From Streptomyces cynarae (lineage in GTDB: Bacteria; Actinomycetota; Actinomycetes; Streptomycetales; Streptomycetaceae), in assembly GCF_025642135.1 (NCBI RefSeq), contig NZ_CP106793.1, positions 4,034,001 to 4,098,000 on the forward strand: a stretch of 64,000 nt of DNA, written 5' to 3'. The notes beneath the pieces were generated by a model, which saw only the letters and a list, made by a program, of their open reading frames with translations, was not told the DNA's origin and did not search any database. Shown here piece after piece: positions 26,118-32,855 of this stretch. The position numbers and the translations under genes are program-made. Within the stretch, counting starts at the first letter, position 1. Each line of letters begins with the position of its first letter.

Positions 26118-26197
26118 GGTGCGGGTCCGTTTTGGTTGCTCGCGCTCACGCGGCGGTGGCCGCATATCGATACAGCCCCGCGCCCCTGACGGGGCGC
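26118..26197. repeat. Dispersed Streptomyces hairpin repeat, copy B
   Basis: GCGCCCC at 26180-26186 and GGGGCGC at 26191-26197 form the hairpin. On the minus strand the remainder reads GGGGCTGTATCGATATGCGG, then GCGTGAGCGCGAG and CAAAACGGACCCGCAC, a widespread streptomycete repeat. It is inside the operon, between the biotin carboxylase and acyl-CoA dehydrogenase genes, and may attenuate transcription. Confidence 0.6.
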
Positions 26198-26201
26198 TTC
26201 C

Positions 26202-28067
26202 CTACTCGGTGCTTTGAACCACTGCCAACAGAGCCCCAACCTCGACCTGCTGGCCAAGAGCGGCGTGCAGGGCCGTGACCGTCCCTGTGGCCGGGGCTGT
26301 GATCTTGTGTTCCATCTTCATCGCCTCCAGCCAGAGCAGGGGCTGCCCGGCCTGTACCGTCGCGCCGGCCGTCAGCCCCTCCGCGATCCGTACGACCGTG
26401 CCGGGCATCGGGGCCAGCAGGGAGCCCGGGGCATGGGCCGCCGTGGGTTCGTTGAAGCGGGGCAGGGCCGCCAGGGCCGTCGAGCCGACGTACACCTCGT
26501 CGCCGTAGCGGGCCACCGGGAACCTCCTGCGTACGCCGTCCACCTCGAGGATCACCAGGTGCGCGTCGGCGTGCACCACCCGCGCCCCGTCCGCCGCCAG
26601 GCCCCCGCGCGTGTGCCGGTAGTGGACCTCGTGCTCCTCGCCCGCCATGCGGTACCGCTTGGTCTGCGGCTGCGACGGCAGATTGCGCCAGCCGCCGAAC
26701 CGTGAGCGGCCGTGGGCGTCCGCGAGCGCGGCGGCCAGGGGGGCGTACGGGTCGGGGGCGGACTCGGTGAGGACGGCGAGGTGGCGGTCGTAGAAGCCGG
26801 TGTCCATCCGCGCCGCCGTGAACTCCTCGTGGCGCAGGGAGCGGACCAGCAGGTCCCGGTTCGTCACCGGACCGTGGACCTCGGCGCGCTCCAGGGCACC
26901 CGCCAGCTTCCGGATCGCCTCCGCGCGGGTGGGGGCGTGGGCGACGGCCTTGGCGAGCATGGGGTCGTAGTGGACGCCGATGGTGTCGCCGTCCGTGTAT
27001 CCCGTGTCGAGGCGTACCCCGGGTACGGCCATGCGGTGGAGGGTGCCGGTCTGCGGGGCCCAGTCCCGGGCCGGGTCCTCGGCGTAGAGGCGGGCCTCGA
27101 TCGCGTGCCCGCGCACGCGTGGCGGCTCGTCGTCCAGTGCCGCGCCTTCCGCGACCCGGATCTGCAGGGCCACCAGGTCGATCCCGAACACCGCCTCGGT
27201 GACCGGGTGTTCCACCTGGAGACGGGTGTTCATCTCCAGGAAGTGCGCCCTGTCCCCGGCGACCAGGAACTCGACCGTGCCCGCGCCCACATAGTCGACG
27301 GCACGGGCGGCCCGTACGGCCATCGAGCGCAGGGCTTCCTCGAGTTCGGGGGCCAGTCCGGGGGCGGGGGCCTCCTCGATCACCTTCTGGTGGCGGCGCT
27401 GGAGGGAGCAGTCCCGGGTGCCGAGCGCCCACACCGTGCCGTGGGCGTCGGCGAGGATCTGCACCTCGACGTGGCGTCCGCCCTCGACGTACGGCTCGAT
27501 GAACACCTCGTCGTCGCCGAAGGCGCCGCGTGCCTCCGCACGTGCGGCCGTCAGTTCGGCGTCCAGGTCGGCCAGTCGCCGTACGATCCGCATGCCGCGT
27601 CCGCCGCCGCCCGCCGCCGCCTTCACCAGGACCGGCAGGTCGGCCTCCGTCACGGAGGTGAGCGGTTCGAGGCCCATCAGCTTCTTCGCGCGTGTCTTGG
27701 ACGCCATCGCCTCGATCGCCTCCGGCGGCGGCCCGATCCACACCAGGCCCGCGTCCCGCACGGCGCGCGCGAAGTCGGCGTTCTCGGAGAGGAAGCCGTA
27801 GCCGGGGTGCACGGCGTCGGCGCCGGACGCGAGGGCGGCCTCGACGATCAGGTCGCCACGCAGATAGGTGTCGGCGGGTGCCGCGCCGGGAAGGCGTACG
27901 GCCGCGTCGGTCACGCGCGCGTGGAGCGCGTTCTCGTCGGCGTCCGAGTGCACGGCGACCGTACGGATGCCCAGGTCGCGGCAGGTGCGGGCGATACGGC
28001 AGGCGATCTCGCCGCGGTTCGCCACCAGGACGGAAGTGATCACGGGCCTCGAGGGCATCGGGGGCAT
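26202..28067 (-). CDS. Acyl-CoA carboxylase alpha subunit (biotin carboxylase plus BCCP)
   Basis: A 621-residue biotin-dependent subunit that carboxylates its own biotin with bicarbonate and ATP. It has the biotin carboxylase domain (about 6-450: VLVANRGEIACRIARTCRDL, the Gly-rich KAAAGGGGRGMRIV, EMNTRLQVEHPVTEAV), a linker, and a C-terminal biotinyl domain with the lysine in WLEAMKMEHKI. Compared with relatives, the segment between SKTRAKKLM and VTEADLPVLVKA is short; about six residues (usually AAGVPV-like) appear to be missing from the ATP-grasp region. The ATG at 28067 has GTGAGG upstream; ATG 28058 is an alternative. It lies 7 bp after the carboxyltransferase gene. Confidence 0.92.
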   Translation of the reverse strand: MPPMPSRPVITSVLVANRGEIACRIARTCRDLGIRTVAVHSDADENALHARVTDAAVRLPGAAPADTYLRGDLIVEAALASGADAVHPGYGFLSENADFARAVRDAGLVWIGPPPEAIEAMASKTRAKKLMGLEPLTSVTEADLPVLVKAAAGGGGRGMRIVRRLADLDAELTAARAEARGAFGDDEVFIEPYVEGGRHVEVQILADAHGTVWALGTRDCSLQRRHQKVIEEAPAPGLAPELEEALRSMAVRAARAVDYVGAGTVEFLVAGDRAHFLEMNTRLQVEHPVTEAVFGIDLVALQIRVAEGAALDDEPPRVRGHAIEARLYAEDPARDWAPQTGTLHRMAVPGVRLDTGYTDGDTIGVHYDPMLAKAVAHAPTRAEAIRKLAGALERAEVHGPVTNRDLLVRSLRHEEFTAARMDTGFYDRHLAVLTESAPDPYAPLAAALADAHGRSRFGGWRNLPSQPQTKRYRMAGEEHEVHYRHTRGGLAADGARVVHADAHLVILEVDGVRRRFPVARYGDEVYVGSTALAALPRFNEPTAAHAPGSLLAPMPGTVVRIAEGLTAGATVQAGQPLLWLEAMKMEHKITAPATGTVTALHAALGQQVEVGALLAVVQSTE

Positions 28068-28074
28068 CAGGGCC

Positions 28075-29673
28075 TCACATCCGGAAGACGCCGAACCCGC
28101 CACGCGCGCCCTGGTAGGGCGCGGTGTGGATCGCGGACAGGCACAGGCCGAGGACGGTGCGGGTGTCGCGCGGGTCGATGACCCCGTCGTCGTACAGCCG
28201 CCCGGAGAGGAACATCGGCAGGGACTCGGACTCGATCTGCTGCTCCACCATGGCGCGCAGGGCGGCGTCGGCGTCCTCGTCGTACGGCTGCCCCTTGGCC
28301 GCCGCCGACTGCCGGGCGACGATCGACAGGACGCCCGCGAGCTGCTGGGGGCCCATGACCGCCGACTTGGCGCTGGGCCAGGCGAACAGGAAGCGCGGGT
28401 CGTAGGCCCGTCCGCACATGCCGTAGTGCCCGGCGCCGTACGAGGCGCCCATCAGGACCGACAGGTGCGGCACCGTCGAATTGCTGACGGCGTTGATCAT
28501 CATCGCGCCGTGTTTGATGATGCCGCCCTGCTCGTACTCCCTGCCGACCATGTAGCCGGTGGTGTTGTGCAGGAAGAGGAGCGGGATGTCGCGCTGGTTG
28601 GCGAGCTGGATGAACTGGGCCGCTTTCTGGGACTCCTCGCTGAACAGCACCCCCTGGGCGTTCGCCAGGATGCCGATCGGGTAGCCGTGCAGGGCGGCCC
28701 ATCCGGTGCACAGGCTGGTCCCGTACAGCGGTTTGAACTCGTCGAAGTCGGAGGCGTCGACGATGCGGGCGATGACCTCGCGCGGGTCGAAGGGCACCTT
28801 CAGGTCGCCGGGCACGACCCCGAGGAGTTCCTCCTGGTCGTACTTCGGAGGGGCCGCCGGGCCCGGGTCGGCGTACGCCTTGCGGTGGTTCAGGCGGGCG
28901 ACCACACGACGGGCCTGCCGGATAGCGTCCTGCTCGTCGACCGCGTAGTGGTCGGCGAGGCCCGACACACGCGCGTGCATCTCGGCGCCGCCCAGGGACT
29001 CGTCGTCACTCTCCTCGCCGGTGGCCATCTTCACCAGCGGCGGCCCGCCGAGGAACACCTTGGCGCGCTCCTTGACCATGATCACGTGGTCGGACATGCC
29101 GGGGATGTACGCGCCCCCGGCCGTGGAGTTGCCGAAGACGACCGCGAGGGTCGGGATGCCGGCGGCGGACAGGCGGGTCAGGTCCCGGAAGACGGCGCCC
29201 CCGGGGATGAAGATCTCCTTCTGGGACGGCAGGTCGGCGCCCCCCGACTCCACGAGGCTGATGCAGGGCAGCCGGTTGGCGAGCGCGATGTCGTTGGCGC
29301 GCAGGGCCTTCTTCAGGCTCCACGGGTTGCTGGCGCCGCCCCGCACGGTGGGGTCGTTGGCGGTGATCAGGCACTCGACGCCCTCGACCACCCCGATGCC
29401 GGTGACGAGGGAGGCGCCGACCGTGTAGTCGCTGCCCCAGGCGGCCAGCGGGGACAGTTCGAGGAACGGTGTGTCGGGGTCGAGGAGGAGTTCGATCCGC
29501 TCACGGGCGAGCAGCTTGCCGCGTGCGCGGTGGCGGGCGACGTACTTCTCGCCGCCGCCCGCCAGCGCCTTGGCGTGCTCGGCGTCCAGCTCGGCGAGTT
29601 TGGCGAGCATGGCGTCGCGGTGGGCGAGGTGGTCGGGGCTTCGGGGGTCCAGCGCCGACGACAGGACGGTCAC
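28075..29673 (-). CDS. Acyl-CoA carboxylase carboxyltransferase (beta) subunit, methylcrotonyl/geranyl type
   Basis: A 532-residue carboxyltransferase transferring CO2 from biotin to an acyl-CoA. HRARGKLLARERIELLLDP and VECLITANDPTVRGGASNP open the N-terminal domain. NSTAGGAYIPGMSDHVIMV and FLHNTTGYMVGREYEQGGII mark the methylcrotonyl-CoA carboxylase-like branch, with GASYGAGHYGMCGRAYDPRF at the C-terminal oxyanion region. This branch acts on 3-methylcrotonyl- or geranyl-CoA-like substrates rather than acetyl- or propionyl-CoA. A GTG start at 29673 overlaps the preceding gene's stop (GTGA). Confidence 0.92.
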   Translation of the reverse strand: MTVLSSALDPRSPDHLAHRDAMLAKLAELDAEHAKALAGGGEKYVARHRARGKLLARERIELLLDPDTPFLELSPLAAWGSDYTVGASLVTGIGVVEGVECLITANDPTVRGGASNPWSLKKALRANDIALANRLPCISLVESGGADLPSQKEIFIPGGAVFRDLTRLSAAGIPTLAVVFGNSTAGGAYIPGMSDHVIMVKERAKVFLGGPPLVKMATGEESDDESLGGAEMHARVSGLADHYAVDEQDAIRQARRVVARLNHRKAYADPGPAAPPKYDQEELLGVVPGDLKVPFDPREVIARIVDASDFDEFKPLYGTSLCTGWAALHGYPIGILANAQGVLFSEESQKAAQFIQLANQRDIPLLFLHNTTGYMVGREYEQGGIIKHGAMMINAVSNSTVPHLSVLMGASYGAGHYGMCGRAYDPRFLFAWPSAKSAVMGPQQLAGVLSIVARQSAAAKGQPYDEDADAALRAMVEQQIESESLPMFLSGRLYDDGVIDPRDTRTVLGLCLSAIHTAPYQGARGGFGVFRM

Positions 29674-31448
29674 AGAAGGGCCTCCGGTATCTCCAGGTGG
29701 CGGGCGCGCAGCCATTCGCCGAGGCCCTTGGCCTGCGGGTCGAACCGGTGCCGCGCGGCGACGCCCTCGCCGAGGATGCCCTCGACGACGAAGTTCAGGG
29801 CGCGCAGGCCGGGCAGGACGTGGCGTACGACGGGCAGGTTGGCCGTCTCCGGGAGCAGTGCGCGGAAGCGGTCGACGGTGAGGGCGTGGGCGAGCCAGCG
29901 CCAGGCTTCGTCGGTGCGGACCCAGACTCCGACGTTGGCGCTGCCGCCCTTGTCGCCGCTGCGGGCTCCTGCCACGAGACCGAGGGGTGCGCGGCGGGTG
30001 GGTCCCGGGGGCAGCGGCTCGGGCAGGGGCGGTTCCGGCACGTCGTCGAGTACGCGGGTGTTCTGGGCCGACGGCACGGGGATACGGCGGCCGTCGTGGA
30101 GGACCGCCACATGGTCTACGGCACCACGGTCGACGGTGGCCGACTCGAAGACTCCATACGGTTCGCCCTTCCCCGGTGGGGCGACCACATGGAAGCCGGG
30201 GTAGCTGGCGAGCGCCAGTTCGACGGCGGCGCCGGTGAGCGCACGGCCCACGGCCTCCTGGACCGGGTCCCGTACGACGAGCCGCAGCAGGGCGCTCGCG
30301 GTCTCCTCGGTGGGCGCGTCCGGGTGATCGGTGCGGGCCAGCTCCCAGCGCACCTCGGCGATGGGGGTCCCCCCTGCTCGAGCGGAGCCGAGAGCTTGAG
30401 GGAGGGATTTGGCCGCGTCCAGGGCCGCCTCCATCTGCGCCCTCACGAGCGCGGCCTTGGCCTCGATGTCGAGCCCGGTCAGCACGAAGGTGACCTCGTT
30501 GCGGAAGCCGCCGAGCCTGCTGAGGCCGACCTTCAGGGTGGGCGGCGGTGCCTCCCCCCGCACGCCGTCGATCCGCACCCGGTCGGGCCCCTCCTGGGTG
30601 AGCCGGACGGTGTCCAACCGGGCGGTGACGTCGGGGCCCGCGTACCGGGCGCCGGCCGTCTCGTACAGCAGCTGTGCGGTGACCGTGCCGACGTCCACGA
30701 CGCCGCCGGTGCCGTCGTGCTTGGTGATGACGCTGCTGCCGTCCTCGTGCAGTTCGGCGAGCGGGAAGCCGGGCCGGTGCAGCCGCTCGGGCGGATGGTC
30801 GGCGAAGAAGGCGTAGTTGCCGCCGGTGGCCTGCGCCCCGCACTCCAGGACGTGCCCGGCGACGACCGCGCCCGCCAGCCGGTCGTACTCCTCGGGCCCC
30901 CACCCGAAGTGGGCGACGGCAGGCCCGGTGACCAGCGCCGCATCCGTCACGCGCCCGGTGACCACGACGTCGGCGCCCTCGCGCAGACACGCGGCGATCC
31001 CGTGCCCGCCGAGGTAGGCGTGGGCGGTGAGGGCGCCGGTGGGGGTCCCCCCTGGTCTAGCGAAGTCGAGACCTTGGGGGAGGGACGCGGTGAGGTCGTC
31101 GCCCTCGACGTGCGCCACCCGGACGGGTATGCCGAGACGCCCCGCCAACTCCCGTACCCGCTCGGCGAGACCGGCCGGGTCGAGGCCGCCCGCGTTGGCC
31201 ACGATCCGCACGCCCCGCTCGTGGGCGAGGCCGAGGCACTCCTCCAACTGACCGAGGAACGTGCGCGCGTAGCCGCCGCCGGGGTTCTTCAGGCGGTCGC
31301 GGCCGAGTATCAGCATGGTCAGCTCGGCGAGGTAGTCGCCGGTGACGACGTCGAGGGGGCCGCCGGTGAGCATCTCGCGCAGGGCGTCGAAACGGTCGCC
31401 GTAGAAGCCGGAGGCGTTGCCTATGCGCAGGGCAGGCGGGGTCGTCAC
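29670..31448 (-). CDS. AtuA-like acyclic terpene utilisation protein (DUF1446 plus DUF4387-like)
   Basis: A 592-residue protein matching the DUF1446/AtuA family first noted in the acyclic terpene (citronellol) degradation cluster of Pseudomonas; the reaction is unknown. Support: RIGNASGFYGDRFDALREML, NAGGLDPAGLAERV, GADVVVTGRVTDAALVTGPA and ECGAQATGGNY. The C-terminal part, with RSGDKGGSANVGV, corresponds to the small subunit often fused here. Two short palindromic elements are inserted in frame (30362-30407, 31040-31085), giving the related peptides SLPQALGSARAGGTP and SLPQGLDFARPGGTP. A GTG start overlaps the upstream stop. Confidence 0.88.
   Translation of the reverse strand: MTTPPALRIGNASGFYGDRFDALREMLTGGPLDVVTGDYLAELTMLILGRDRLKNPGGGYARTFLGQLEECLGLAHERGVRIVANAGGLDPAGLAERVRELAGRLGIPVRVAHVEGDDLTASLPQGLDFARPGGTPTGALTAHAYLGGHGIAACLREGADVVVTGRVTDAALVTGPAVAHFGWGPEEYDRLAGAVVAGHVLECGAQATGGNYAFFADHPPERLHRPGFPLAELHEDGSSVITKHDGTGGVVDVGTVTAQLLYETAGARYAGPDVTARLDTVRLTQEGPDRVRIDGVRGEAPPPTLKVGLSRLGGFRNEVTFVLTGLDIEAKAALVRAQMEAALDAAKSLPQALGSARAGGTPIAEVRWELARTDHPDAPTEETASALLRLVVRDPVQEAVGRALTGAAVELALASYPGFHVVAPPGKGEPYGVFESATVDRGAVDHVAVLHDGRRIPVPSAQNTRVLDDVPEPPLPEPLPPGPTRRAPLGLVAGARSGDKGGSANVGVWVRTDEAWRWLAHALTVDRFRALLPETANLPVVRHVLPGLRALNFVVEGILGEGVAARHRFDPQAKGLGEWLRARHLEIPEALL
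30362..30407. repeat. Short palindromic element, copy 1, in frame inside the AtuA-like gene
   Basis: Plus strand begins TGGGGGTCCCCCCTGCTCGA and ends GCTTGAGGGAGGGA. Terminal G-run and C-run pair, and a central CTCGAGCGGAGCCGAGAG forms an inner hairpin. The coding strand reads it as SLPQALGSARAGGTPI. It is 46 bp with preserved frame. Confidence 0.8.
31040..31085. repeat. Short palindromic element, copy 2, in frame inside the AtuA-like gene
   Basis: Plus strand begins TGGGGGTCCCCCCTGGTCTA and ends ACCTTGGGGGAGGGA. It aligns with copy 1 over its full length, with changes mainly in the inner hairpin (compensatory GTCTAGCGAAGTCGAGAC). The coding strand reads it as SLPQGLDFARPGGTP. Confidence 0.8.
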
Positions 31449-32239
31449 CGGGAGGCTCCCTTCGCCGGGCGTCCGCTGCCCGGTGGGCCCGCGAAGGCCT
31501 GCGCGATGTCCAGCCAGTGGTCGGCGTCCGGGCCCTCGGCGCGCAGGGCGAGGTCGGCGCGGTGGGCGCGTTGGGTGACCAGGAGGCAGAAGTCGAGGGC
31601 GGGTCCGGTGACGCGCTGCGGGGCGTCTTCGGGGCCGTACGTCCACACGTCCCCGTTCGGAGCGAGGAGTTCGACGTGGAACGGGTCGGCGGGAGCGGGC
31701 AGTCCGTGGACCGCGTAGGAGAAGTCGCGGGTGCGGAATCCGAGCCGGGCGATGTGCCGGAGCCGGGCCGTGGGCGCGGGCGCCACACCGAGCGCGTCCG
31801 CCACGTCCAGGCCGTGGGCCCAGGTCTCCATCAGGCGGGCGGTGGCCATGGAGGCGGTCGACATGGGCGGCCCGTACCAGGGGAAGCGGGCGCCGCGCGG
31901 TGCCTGGCGCAGGGCCCGGTCGAGCGCGGCGCGGCCCTCGCGCCACCGGGCGAGCAGTTCGGCGGGCGGGCGCCCGGCTTCCTCGCGTGCGGCCTCGTCG
32001 ACCCAGGTGCCGGGCGACGCGAGGGCCTTCTCGACCTCCGTCGCGAAGGCCTCCGGGTCCGTGACGGCCAGCAGGGCGGCGCGGTCGGTCCAGGCGAGGT
32101 GCGCGATCTGGTGGGCGATGGTCCAGCCCTCGGCGGGGGTGTCCAACGCCCAGCCGTCCTCCCCCGACTCGGCCACCAGTCGGTCGAGTTCCTCGCTCTC
32201 CCGGCCCAGGTCGTCGATCACGGACGATACGTCGGACAC
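31445..32239 (-). CDS. TIGR03084 family metal-binding MDMPI-like protein
   Basis: A 264-residue DinB/MDMPI-fold protein of the TIGR03084 family. GWTIAHQIAHLAWTDRAALL supplies the first metal-ligand His, MATARLMETWAHGLDVADAL the second His-containing helix. The family is found next to acyl-CoA carboxylase/AtuA genes in actinobacteria, and MDMPI relatives use mycothiol, so a role in the same catabolic route is likely though unproven. A GTG at 32239 was chosen because GAGGGGAG lies 6 nt upstream. This is the first gene of the eight-gene operon; its stop overlaps the AtuA-like start. Confidence 0.86.
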   Translation of the reverse strand: MSDVSSVIDDLGRESEELDRLVAESGEDGWALDTPAEGWTIAHQIAHLAWTDRAALLAVTDPEAFATEVEKALASPGTWVDEAAREEAGRPPAELLARWREGRAALDRALRQAPRGARFPWYGPPMSTASMATARLMETWAHGLDVADALGVAPAPTARLRHIARLGFRTRDFSYAVHGLPAPADPFHVELLAPNGDVWTYGPEDAPQRVTGPALDFCLLVTQRAHRADLALRAEGPDADHWLDIAQAFAGPPGSGRPAKGASR

Positions 32240-32301
32240 GATGCGCTCCCCTCGGGGCACGACGGTGTGCGTGGGGAGCATGGCAGCGGGCGGAGAAACA
32301 A

Positions 32302-32315
32302 GCAAGCGTGCTTGC
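32302..32315. promoter_or_regulatory. Palindromic operator at the catabolic operon promoter
   Basis: GCAAGC-GT-GCTTGC is a perfect palindrome 63 bp before the operon's first start codon. On the minus strand, TTGCTT within it could be the -35 hexamer, with CATGCT 17 nt later as -10. A repressor bound here would block transcription; the operon's own TetR protein is the obvious candidate. Confidence 0.55.
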
Positions 32316-32485
32316 ATGGATCGTCGACGCTCAGGGGGCTCACAGGCAGGGGCCTCGGGAACAACCAACGCTCAGCTTCCGTGACCGACTGCCAGCAATT
32401 CCCAAGGTTTTCACAGCCCCCGTTTGCAGTTCCTTGCCGTTTTGCGGTCCCGGGCCGTGTAAGTTCTTCCGTGTCGGGCGGCGAA

Positions 32486-32538
32486 GGAATTCCCGGGACA
32501 AGCGATCCGGAATTCCCGCTCCGTCCGCCGAGAATTCT
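32486..32538 (+). promoter_or_regulatory. Three phased GAATTC-centred palindromes upstream of the Pro/Lys-rich peptide gene
   Basis: GGAATTCC at 32486-32493, GGAATTCC at 32509-32516 and AGAATTCT at 32531-32538. Centre spacings are 23 and 22 bp, about two helical turns, so all three face the same side of DNA. A TAAGTT box at about 32459-32464 precedes them, which places them near or just after a transcription start. They could be a cooperative operator or folded leader RNA. Confidence 0.5.
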
Positions 32539-32578
32539 CGCACCACGGCAATATCGAGAAACCCGCAAGGAGACGGAA

Positions 32579-32707
32579 ATGAGCTTCAAGAAGCTTGCCC
32601 CGCTGCCCCCGAAGCCCAAGGCCAAGCAGCTCCCGCCCCCGCCGAAGCCGAAGAAGAAGCACCAGCCGAAGCCGCTGCCCCAGCCGCTGCCCGGCCACGA
32701 CCACTGA
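32579..32707 (+). CDS. Small Pro/Lys-rich peptide (42 residues)
   Basis: ATG at 32579 with AAGGAGACGGAA just upstream, a strong RBS at ideal distance. The product begins MSFKKLAPLPPKPKAK, continues with PPPP and KPKKKHQPKP blocks, and ends PLPGHDH. It has 14 Pro and 10 Lys in 42 residues, no Cys, no acidic residue except Asp41, and no signal peptide. An intrinsic terminator starts 24 bp after the stop, so it is a monocistronic unit. An ABC exporter gene follows. I do not recognise the family; it may be a secreted or membrane-active cationic peptide, a modified-peptide precursor, or a nucleic-acid-binding peptide. Confidence 0.68.
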   Translation: MSFKKLAPLPPKPKAKQLPPPPKPKKKHQPKPLPQPLPGHDH

Positions 32708-32730
32708 ATCCGGTAATCCGGTAACCGCGA

Positions 32731-32764
32731 AGAGGGCCGACGGGTACACCGTCGGCCCTCTTTC
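32731..32764 (+). terminator. Intrinsic terminator of the small peptide gene
   Basis: AGAGGGCCGAC at 32731-32741 and GTCGGCCCTCT at 32751-32761 form a perfect 11-bp stem with a 9-nt loop, followed by TTT. It separates the peptide gene from the ABC exporter. Confidence 0.85.
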
Positions 32765-32855
32765 GCGCTTTTCCCGGCCGATTTCGGCTGCATTTCACAG
32801 CCTGTGCCGAGATCACTCAAAGGGCCGACCAATCCCCGTGACAGAACCTCTGGGC

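Noticed and set aside
28075..30990. 971-codon version of the carboxyltransferase starting far upstream
   Set aside because: The first about 440 codons are a shadow of the AtuA-like gene; the GTG at 29673 gives the family length.
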